A stretch of 64,000 nucleotides of DNA from Stichopus chloronotus. Its lineage: Eukaryota; Echinodermata; Holothuroidea; Aspidochirotida; Stichopodidae. A program made the position numbers and the translations under genes. The stretch spans positions 10,184,672-10,248,671 of the forward strand of contig CM037838.1 of assembly GCA_021234535.1 (NCBI GenBank), in the 5' to 3' direction. Position 1 is the stretch's first letter. Every line of letters starts with the position of its first letter. The notes beneath the pieces were generated by a model that worked only from the letters and a program-made list of their open reading frames with translations, did not search any database and was not told the origin of the DNA. This document shows, in pieces, positions 38,501-49,300 of this stretch.

Positions 38501-39959
38501 CTACTTTTCCCTCCTTTCGGTACTTATCGTACTCTTACTTGTCATATATTTGAAAATCACCCGTTGTCCTACAGTGCCCTACTACTATGACGTACAAAAA
38601 GTATAAAAGGGATTAACTTTCTTCTAATAATATTATGCAAATAAACAATCCCTCATTTTAGGAATGATATTTATGACAACAAAATTTTTCAATGGTTGAA
38701 CGTAGACTAACAGATGTTATACAAATAGTCGGTTGAAAGAACCCACTCACGATTAGAAAGCCTCCTCTATCGTCCTCGTTAATTGTAGAAGTATAAGTCT
38801 TAATGTTGATGTCATTACAGTGAGAGAAACATAGCTTAACACCGACTTCAACTATTTGATCCCAGTACCTGATCATTTTAGTTCCAGTAATTGGTTGGGT
38901 CTCTCTTTTTCAACTCACAATCATGTCATAATTGATTGAATAACAGTCCTATTGTAGATGGCAGTATATACAGCAGTAGAGAGTGGTGGTGGTTACAGCT
39001 TCAAGAACCTACAACACAGAAACTGGATTAAAACTATCCCTGATACCACTACCACCAATCATTGATACTGCTGGTATCATAGGTATTGATGAAGACAACG
39101 GGATAAAGCAGGAAAAGAATGTACATTTGTCTTACTTTTCATTTGTTTCTTCCTACTCTTTTTCTTTTGTTATTTTGGTAATGGTTATCACGTGACCCTA
39201 CTGTAATCCTATGTTTTATGTTGCCTGGATCCACTTACAAATCTGCAGATTGCATGTAAATATTCTGCTCTGTTTTTATGTAAGTGTTAAATTGATTTTT
39301 GCCATGTTAATTATTTTACTTAGTACACACGAAATGTTATATACATAATCTGATTAGTTGGAACTTTAAAAACATTACTTCCATCCTTGATAAAGAATTT
39401 TGAAGTGGATGTTTCAACTTCTCTGTAAAGAATTTCTTATGAATTTCAAGTGTACTTACGGTGACAATGAGCTAATAAACCTCCTGAATCTTAAATTTTA
39501 ACTTCAAATGTATTTCCACGAAAGATATATCTTTGTCATGTAAATGTTTCAATTTTAGGAGATTATCATGTAAATGGAACTGTTAAATTCCAACACTATT
39601 GAGACATTTGATATTTCTTTTATTCACGTCCATATGTAATGACGTCGACAGTCTGGTATCATTGTTACGTAATATTTTTATTATTTCATGAAGTATGTAT
39701 CATCATGTATGATATAATATTCTTATCGTGATTTTTAGCATATGTGATGCTTAAATATCTCTACGCTGCTATTCGTATGTTCATAGTGAGTACTTGTATA
39801 CCCGATGTTGTTTTTATTAATCCTGTTGGCTATTTCAGATTACAAGTTGCTCTCCTCTTTTAATCGAATATGGACGTGAAGAAGCAAGCCTAGCAAGGAG
39901 GAGGGATGAAAGGATATATTAACTATTAAACATACCACAAACAGTAGTTACTATATCAC
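35503..39959. other. Intergenic stretch between loci A and B, first part
   Basis: No supported gene. Contains C-runs near 37,648 and a short TG run near 37,803. Isolated acceptor-like sites precede short open frames (36,047; 38,958; 39,838), but no consistent multi-exon model can be built. Confidence 0.4.
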
Positions 39960-40037
39960 TGATGAAAATAATGATGGCAATGGTGATAATAATGGTAATG
40001 ATGATGATGATGATTTTGATGATGATGATGATGATGA

Positions 40038-40096
<59 letters not shown>
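39960..40096. repeat. GAT/ATC trinucleotide microsatellite
   Basis: Long (GAT)n with occasional TTT and GGT interruptions. Gives artificial poly-His and poly-Met/Asp frames on the two strands. Confidence 0.95.
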
Positions 40097-40099
<3 letters not shown>

Positions 40100-42689
40100 A
40101 TGGGATGATAATGATTGGTTCATCTCTTCCATAAGGGGAAACAATGTCTCCCTGAGACGTCTTGGTGCTGATCGTAACCTTTGTACATATTCAATTTATC
40201 CCAGTGGTTGAATCAATACAAACACACAGGCTACGATCTGGTGCAGGAATGCACTTTGTGTATCACAGGCTAGGAGAGTGCTGTACAATTCCGGTGGAAA
40301 TAACCGAACAGAATAATTTGACTTGTTTCGGGTGAGGTTATTCCATATTTTTGAAGGTAAAAAAGACAACAATGACGTATGTAAGTAAGAAACACTAATG
40401 AATTAAAGATAAAGAATAGACGGGAGAAGAGTAGTTACGTCTCCGTAATTACGATCATCGTCACACATCATATTTTGAACTTCAAATAAAAAGCATGATC
40501 AGAATAAGTCAGCATTGTACACGTTAACAACTATACTGTACTTACGCTTCTTTCACTAAGTCGTACATCTTGTTACCTTGTTTTACTGGAGCACCGTTTC
40601 TTGTAACTTCAAACATTACTTATTACAAGAACCGTGACGTCATAAAGTACGGAATGGCAATTACGCAATATTCTAAATCCAGGAAACAGAAAGAAGACGT
40701 ACATTATTCTGACATTAATTAATATTTAATGTTAATTAAATTTAATTATGTACTTATTTGTTTCATACTTTGATAAACACAAAAGAAAAACTAAACAAAT
40801 CAACCTGTATACAGTAATTATTAAGCATTTTGTTAAGTCTCTGTTAGTATATAACTTCATAAAAATACACCATTTTTACTGCTGTCTATATTTCTTAGTA
40901 ACAGTAGACTATTTTCATGAAATCACATTTGAAACTGCCTACTTTTCATATTGATATCGATTTTAATTTTGGGATTTGTTGATCAGAAGAGATCCCTGCA
41001 GGAAAAAAATGCAGATTTTTACAACATCCAGTTATTGATTGTAACTATATGGAGAAATAATAAGCGGGGAAAGCGTCTAATTTTCAAATGTGAAAATGTC
41101 TAAGAAGGTTCCACTAAGTCTTCCCCCCCCCCTTGTTTAAATCAGGGAGTTAATTAGACTAACTCGGGGACAACTGAAATGTCCCTTCATAAATTTAAAT
41201 GTTTTACAATAATATTTTTACGTTTAAAGAGATTGTTCGCCGAAATAAAAGGAAACCACTTATAAATAGTTTTCGTTTTTATTTGTAAAAGCAATTATAT
41301 CTCCATAGCATGTTTCGATAGGAAGTTAAGAACTTTTACAGAAACATCTGTTGCAAAATAGTGCATTGTACCATGGGGAATGTGATGTCATCCAGACCCA
41401 AATAGTTGAATATCGTTTTTTATTTCGTAATAATCTTAACTGTCTTAAAAAAAAAAAGAAAAAGCAGGCCCTTACACAGCACTTTCAGTATAAGGAGGTT
41501 GATTTTATCCACAAGTGGAACATTTTACCTGACAATTATGACCAATAAATTAATATATTGCAACTACAGGCTTACTATTATAGGCAGAGCGCCAGATCTT
41601 GTGGGGGGGGGGTCATCCGAACCCCATGAACCCATCGGATACGGGCCTTATACCAATATACATTTTCATTAGTGTACATAATTAAGGCTAAAAGAGGGTC
41701 AATTTCAATGATAACAAAATAGGGGCAAAAGAAAAGCAAAACCCAAACGAAATAGGAACCAGAATACAGGGGAAGAAGAGAGGATGAGGTACAATGATGG
41801 TCTCAGAACAAAGCTTGAAGTCAACTAGTAATTATTATTTAAACGTTCTTCCTTCAGTTTGTCATGAATCGACTGTATATAGATTTTGGCTAGTAGATTG
41901 AGAGAGCGACTGTTTTAGATTGTAACAATAATTGATTTTCCATGGTGAGTACATGATCAGTTCCATTAAATAAATTACCCTTACGATGTATCACTGTAAT
42001 AATCACAAGCGATACAGTGGCAAACAGCCTCAAAAATCATGTTTGGTAATTAGTTATCCCAATAATTGTACACAACACACGACATATAGAAGACATTTAG
42101 TGTCTATGTCCCTATTAAAATAAGTAAAGAAAGAGTTTTATCCCGAGAGGTTCATACTATCAAAGAGTAACCTCTGACACTTAGGGCATTTTATCAATTA
42201 CATTAGGGCACGGTCTCTTGTAAAATTTATTTCATCACTGATTACATCTCAAAATTTAACCCTGATCCACGGGGTATTGATCCTCTCTTTAATTCTGATC
42301 GTCAAATCCGAGATCAGAAACACTCGAGCTTGAAAGAATTAAATCTATGATGTAAACATGATGTAAAAGATGAGATAGGGTCCAATTCTGAGAGTTTAAG
42401 GCCACGGCAGTCTTGTTTATTAGAATTTAATTTATGTTTAAAAATTGATTTTGTTCATGATTATGACAGTGACGTCAAATGTTCCATCATTTGCATTCAA
42501 TGATACAAAAACGAAGGGAAAGAAGCAGACGTATTATTAAATGACGGTAAGCGTGTGAAGTTAAGTCACACTGTTACACACAGCTGATCATGTGAAGGTA
42601 TACGATGTGAATTAGCCCTAGTCCTTACATTATATAGTTCAGCCCTTTTCATTGATGCTTATAAATCTATCACAAGATCCAGGAAACGG

Positions 42690-42779
42690 ATCATGGTGAA
42701 GAAGATTATGATGAAGCTGACGATGATGATAACGGTGATGATGTTGACGATGACGATGCTGATGATCATAATGATGAAA

Positions 42780-42824
<45 letters not shown>

Positions 42825-42831
42825 GTAATGG

Positions 42832-42874
<43 letters not shown>

Positions 42875-42905
42875 AACGGTGATAATGTTGAAGATGATGG
42901 TGACA
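42690..42905. repeat. GAT trinucleotide microsatellite
   Basis: Core (GAT)n from about 42,776 to 42,872 with degenerate flanks. A short (TA)n lies at 42,951-42,964. Confidence 0.95.
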
Positions 42906-45216
42906 ATGATAGCGGAAAATGAAAGCCTATGTTAGTGATATCCATAATAATATATATATATATATTAATACCAGAATGACGTCAGTCTAACTGATAACAC
43001 AATAAAGCCCAACAATAAGAGACGGCGTCCTTACCTGTATGGCATTAAAAGCGTGTATTCAGCATGTGATAAAATGCACATAGGGCCCGAAATTTTCTTC
43101 TTTCGGTATGTAACTAATTCGTTCCTTAAGAAACACAGACGTAAATGCAACTGTTTGATTTTTTAGATAACCTGACAATATTCAATAATCACTGGTTGCA
43201 AGTTAAATTATCCTACTAAACTTTAAGTTAGATTTGCGTTGCACGGATTCATGAGAACACCTTTAACTAACAGAGTTTGGGATTCACTGCTTGTTCCATG
43301 ACGTCATTTTGGTTTAACTATTTCCATATGATTGTACCATAGCTCCATAACTGTACAGTATCACTACACTGCAATCAACATAATAATACAGGGTGGAAAC
43401 AGTCAACCTGCAGTGCTTTCCAGTCCTTTTATCGCATGTCAAGCATTCTTCATGCCGTAGTGACAAAAGTAACAAGAAAAAGGACATTTGTTACCCAAAT
43501 TCCCGAATTCCGCCCAAATGTTCTAATTTTAAGCCCCCTTGCCAATATATAGCTTCGCCACTGTTGAGTTCGTTCACCTTTACTGCACAGTTCGATAAAT
43601 CACTGGAATGAATATAATTACAACTTAATATTTGCTTCCAACCATCCCTCACCATGTTGCAGGTATTTCATGGATTAATTTTATCATCAATTGCAAAAAT
43701 AACTCCACAAAATTGAATTTAGATTTTGTCTTACTTATTTACATATATGGAAAATTCTCTTTCACAGTTACTGTAAAAATGTGTTTACTCTCTGGTAACA
43801 CTACGACGAACTTACTTTAAAAAATCATACAAAGACTGTTCACGAAACTCATCTTACAGTAAATTTCAATATATTCTTAGTTCTTTGACTTCATATTTCT
43901 AGGTTTCTTTTCGGACGTTACAAAATCACTTGATGTCAAAGGTCGACACTGTTGAAACACAAGTACGCGCAAGAGCATTTTTGCTTCGAAGCTCACAGAA
44001 AGCAAGTTATCCTGCTAACATGAAACTTAACAGATACTGCCATCATACATGGAGGAATAATCTCATCAAATAATGAAGCGAAATGGTCCAGTTTTTAAAG
44101 AATTCTGACGTTTTGAGTTAAAACTGTAACTTTCAGTAACTCTGTAATAAACAAGAGTATTATCTGAATCCTCCACTCGTTTTCCTTATAGACTTTAGAT
44201 TTTAACACTAAACTCTCTTATAAAAAGCCATAACATACAGTTCTGGTTAGCACTAATTCCTTTTTTTTTTTGCCGGGGGGGGGGGGGGAACATGCGGCTC
44301 ATCACATACTTTCGTAGAAGGTACAAGACATGACTCCCCAGACTCGGATATCTGCACCTTATATGTGACGCCCTGTTGTCTTGTCATCTATTGTTGACAG
44401 GTGCCATTGCAGTATGATGATAATATGAACATGGTACTACATGAAGAGAGCCCCCAGTATGAGATACCACGTTAACTAAAGGTTCTTCCAACTGGATCTT
44501 ATGGACATTGACGTCCCTTATTTACAGAAAAGACAAGGAAGAAAATATAAGCATAACTGAAGGGTAAGGAAACGAACATAAAAGCAATCTTTAGGAAATA
44601 CACCAAAAATGAAAGAAGAGAAATTCAAAGGTAGCTTGCAATGAAATAGGCTTTTAGTATGCTCGATTTGATTGATTCTCACAGTGGGCAATATGGGGGA
44701 ACATATCAAGCATTCTGGAATTTATTACATAAGGGCATGTCTATACAAGGTTTCCATCAAACTTTTGAAATGCGCCATAAAATCAAACGTTCTAACTTAA
44801 CAAACAGCAACATATGTGAAAAGAAAGGTTAAATAAAACAGATATAGACAGGTAAACAAGAGCCTCGTACTTTGAACAGAAGAATATCTGCTGTTATTTC
44901 TAAAGTTAATATCAACCTCTAAAGCTTGTTTAGGATAAGATATGGTGAACTTTGGAACCGTTCAGTAAAACCAAGTACTTTGTGCATCGAGTACGACTCA
45001 GGCAAGAAATACGTGAGCATAGCCGCCATCTTGTCTGCACATAATATATATCTTTCTGTGTGTATGTTTTTTGTACCATTGTAGTACAGTTTTATGGTCG
45101 TGCCGAATGCCGTTCTATTTGTTACTTCAGTAATAGTTTTTTAAATCATACATTTATTGGTAAGTGGAATTAATTATCGTACAATCACACACATGTCACT
45201 GGGTGATCCAGTGATA

Positions 45217-45428
45217 TGATACAACCCTATCCAATACTGTAAAATGGTATAAGTTCAATAATACGCATCAATACTCGTTGATCATTGTACAGCGGTGTTC
45301 ACATGTTTTGGAGGATTTATTTCTGTAATGAAATACAGGCCACCCGCATGATTCAGAGGTATGATACAACGATATTTAATACTGTGCAATTGTGTAGATT
45401 TTAATCATACCCATCGATATTCGCTGAG
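45217..45428. repeat. Diverged direct duplication, 145-bp offset
   Basis: About 65 bp from 45,217 (TGATACAACCCTATCCAATA) recurs at 45,362 (TGATACAACGATATTTAATA) and stays alignable to TACTCGTTGA / TATTCGCTGA. Upstream of locus B. Confidence 0.55.
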
Positions 45429-46250
45429 GGTGAGGCGGTGGGGTGGGGGTATTAGAACACATTCAATCATCTTCACTATCCATACTTTGAAAAAGCTTTA
45501 TCAATGCGTTTTATACATATTTTAACGTATTACATATAGGATTTTTATTTTATTTGGCCGATGTTAGTATCGCTAGAATAAAGAATAATTTATTCAGAGG
45601 CGAAGGCATGGAATTTATAAAAGACAGAGCATAAATTAGTAATGCGAAAAAGTGCATACATTAGTAATTATGCCTCTGTTACGTTATGAGAGTCATGAAT
45701 AAGATTACGTGCTGCGATTATAACATAATGGTGTAATTTAAAGTCAAACCATGTTTATAGACAGGGAACTACCTCCTTCAGAATGGGGAGGTCTTGCTTT
45801 ACGAATCTGTATCACCTTGGCATCTTTTCTCCATCATTCCAGCCTCGTCTAACTCTCTTCGAGTCCTCTTCCATTACATCCTTCCTAAACTATCATTTTT
45901 CTCGATAAATTACAATAATTTTTCGCTTGTGGAACGTTTGTATTAGAGTACAGCAATAGAGCATGACATACTGCAAAGTAATTTCCCCAATAGTACACAA
46001 AGAAGTGATGCTGTTTAAAGGAACCATGTTGACCTTAATAAGCCCACACAAACTTTCAACCTACAACTAGGAGACTAAGGTATCCTCCAATTTTCACTAA
46101 ACACTTTTGGAAAAGAAAATAAATGAAAAAGTAAATACAGAATAAATGTACCTGTCGTGAACTGTATGAAACTGCTTTATTTTCCTTTTACTAGATAAAC
46201 ATACCAGGAGGAAGGTTGAACCTTTTCACAGGATACACTGTGATAGCAAA

Positions 46251-46265
46251 ATGATGATCAGTTGA
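46251..46265 (+). promoter_or_regulatory. Upstream ORF before locus B start
   Basis: ATG ATG ATC AGT TGA, a four-codon uORF ending 41 bases before the proposed start at 46,307. It matters only if this segment is in the mature 5' leader. An acceptor-like TTTTACTAG near 46,194 would place it in an untranslated exon. Confidence 0.35.
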
Positions 46266-46306
46266 AGGAATCAGAAGCAACCTCTTGGCCATCATATCAA
46301 CTGAAG

Positions 46307-46334
46307 ATGGAATCAGGAAACAGAAACCGAAGTG
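46307..46334 (+). CDS. Locus B exon 1 (start codon)
   Basis: ATG GAA TCA GGA AAC AGA AAC CGA AGT G|GTATGT, giving MESGNRNRS and the first base of an Asp codon. An in-frame stop lies upstream at 46,244-46,246. The first-exon phase equals that of locus C (59,396-59,432). Confidence 0.6.
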
Positions 46335-49300
46335 GTATGTGACGTGTCACTAAATATTCAGTATCTTGAAACTATCTTACTGTGACCTGTATCAATTAAT
46401 TTATTCATTTTGTGCAATTTATGAATTAATGAAAACATTTATCATCCAACTTGAGATACTTTCTCTCTTTTTTGCTTTCAAAGATCTTATTAAACAGTTC
46501 AGAACAGAACTGAGGACTGGGTACGAACAGCTGTATCGATTGATAAAGTTAACTAGTTCCTCAAAGAAGCAGTATTCAGTACAAAATTTGTTTCTCGATG
46601 GAGAAGTTGAATATTTCTTGAAAGATTCAATTCAAGATGAACCAAGATGGCAGAGAGTAGAATCTTTGAAGTCTATTTTTAGCCTCAATGACGTAACATC
46701 AAGTCAGTGGATTATTGAGGGTGAACCTGGATCAGGTAAAACAATCCTTACTTTACAACTTGCATATGAGTGGTGCACCGGTAAGACGGACTCTACTCTT
46801 CTCGATACCACAGACGTGGACATATTTATCTTAATACGGATGAGAGAAGTAACTGGTCCGGTGAATTCTATTTATGAGGCTATCAAACATTTCTTGCTAT
46901 CAAGAGATTCAAAACTTTCTTTTGATGATATAAAGCAGCTGCTTTGTGAATCTGGGCTTTCTGTGTTATTTGTACTAGATGGGGTTGATGAATGCGTTCA
47001 TAGCATACAGAGTGATTTAATTAAACTCATCGTAAAGCAAATAGTAACACACAACAGTAAGGTTATTATCACAACACGTTCAGGAAAAATACCAACAGAA
47101 TGTACGGAATGCACAAACCGTGTAAGATTTACTGGATTTAACACTGAAACACAGGAGAGATATGTACGTGAAGTGTTACAATCTGGTAAGAATAAAGAAG
47201 ACACAATGAATGTAATAAAGGAATGGGTTAAAAGTAATCCCATCCTCAAGGAATTCTATCAGGTTCCTCTCTTCTTCTCTATGTATGCTCATCTCATTGA
47301 TGAGAATGCTGAACTACAACACAATACCTCCATGACCAAATACTTTAGTCACGTGATCAAGTGTCTTCACAGCCATTATGATGATAAACAGTATGTCAGT
47401 AGTAGGTTTGAGCCAAGCGAACAACAGATGTGGGAGTTTAATAGACTTACCTTTGAAGGTCTTCAGTTACAAGCACCAAACCCTCAATGGAAAAAAGATG
47501 TGTTTGATAAATATATTGGAGAATCAGTCCTGGAGGTGTATTTACGTATCGGAATATTACAAGAAGGTGAGATAATAAACAGCAGGGAAGCTTCATCAAA
47601 TATGGAGATAATTAAGACGATTCAGTTTTATCACAGTCTTTATTGTGACTGGTATGCTGCTCATTACTTGGCTGACGTCATCGCTAACAACGAGGGTTCG
47701 TCAAACCAGTCTGGTAGAGAGGAAGGACTCGAAATTCTGGAGGACTTGGATCCTTCTACCTTCCAATATCTTTACCGATTTGCATGTGGGATTAATTCTG
47801 CATCAGCTAAACATATATTAGATCATCTCCATGTTGTAGGATGTGGAGATATTTTTATTATTTTGTGTATCCTTGAACAACGCGGCAAGGTGGATGCCAT
47901 ATTAGACAACGTTAAAGAGATTTGTTCAAGGACAGTTTTGATCAGAGATCAGGATACCAGGGGGATTCAGAGATCTGTTTTACAACTTCTCGACATCGCT
48001 GAAACAGAAAAGGTAGGATGAGTTCAAGTTGTTAGTTTCAGTCCATTAGAATACAACAAAACACCTATTAAAGATTGTTAGAACACAGAAGTAAAAGAAA
48101 GAAGTAACGTTTGCAAAACTGATCTTTATTAACACAATAGGATTTACTTAGGTCCAGCATTCGAAATATTGATAAAGTTTACCATATTTCAAATACTGTT
48201 TGTTAAAAGAAAACAGCCAAATAAATTAATAAAGTTACAAGTTAACACAAGACATAACGTAACACAAGAGGAAAATTATATTTATATTAATCATAAATAC
48301 TGCAGTTACGTAGAGGTGTAGTTACCTATAGCGAGAATCAAGTTCTTAAAGTTAGTTTGTTCCCCTTTTTCTACAAAAAGAGGTGTCTATGGTACATTTC
48401 TAGATACTTTATACTTTTGTTCATTTTTTTTCAACAGATACCGGTGTCTACTGTATATCTCTAATTACTTTATATTTTTATTCATTCATTCATTTTAATT
48501 ATTTCTTTTCTACAGATACCGGTGTCTACTGTATATCTCTAGTTATTTTATATTTTCATTAATTCATTTTATTTATTTCTTTTCTACAGATACCGGTGTC
48601 TACTGTATATCTCTTTGGGTCTTTCCATTCAGTAGATGTGCTATCTTCTAGTATTGTTCTAAAATCTCAACTTCGTGTGCCAGTACTAAGCAATATGGGA
48701 CAGCTTTGGTTTGAGCAAAATGGACAAGAAGTGTCTAGCAAGGAACTGGATGAAATATTCAGCTATGCAGTACAATGTGAACACCTAAAAACAATAAGGT
48801 GACAGTAAAATATTTATATAATACGGAAGACGTAAACGTGATTTACTTGTGTGTCTTTGTTTAATTTCATAAAGTACAATACCCAAAACGAGAACGAACA
48901 ACTAATAGTTTATGTTTAGTAAACATTAAGAAGTTTAGCAACTCAATGTTAATGATGCACTTCAAAGTACTTACTGTCTTATAAAACAGTCAGTGTTACC
49001 TGTGGATAAGTACACAAAAACCGAATGTTATTCAAATACACAGAAAATAGTAGATGCAGATCGAGTATCTACGCGTGTATGTCCAACTTGATTGTTGTTT
49101 CTATGTCGCTTAATTGTTTTAACAAAAACACGAAAAGGCCAACAAGTATTTCTTCTCTCCCATTATTTACAGTCTTCAAATTCTCTCCCAATTTCTCGTT
49201 ATAGTTAAAATTAGGCACTGGATTATTCTTATGTTATTATTGCATTTATTACTACATACCGTAATCTGTTAGAAACAATCATGGAACTGACTAGCATTGT

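Noticed and set aside
38951..39100. Acceptor-flanked open segment near 38,958
   Set aside because: Two frames are partly open, no donor gives a consistent phase, and no partner exon was found.
39838..39921. Acceptor followed by a 27-codon frame and stop, possible terminal exon
   Set aside because: Good acceptor, but no upstream exon in phase and no similarity to the NLR-like tails.
39956..40144. ORF encoding a poly-His stretch
   Set aside because: It is the minus-strand reading of a (GAT)n microsatellite; no gene context.
42693..42935. Methionine-rich ORF
   Set aside because: Frame artefact of a (GAT)n microsatellite, as are the Met- and Ile-rich ORFs at 57,369-57,753.
42013..43567. CAGTGGCAAAC...CTTCGCCACTG as ends of a TIR element
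   Set aside because: Ends match poorly and flanks show no duplication.
46998..47249. Minus-strand ORF within locus B
   Set aside because: Antisense shadow of the conserved NACHT exon. The same holds for minus-strand ORFs at 59,809-60,087 and 60,683-61,311 in locus C.
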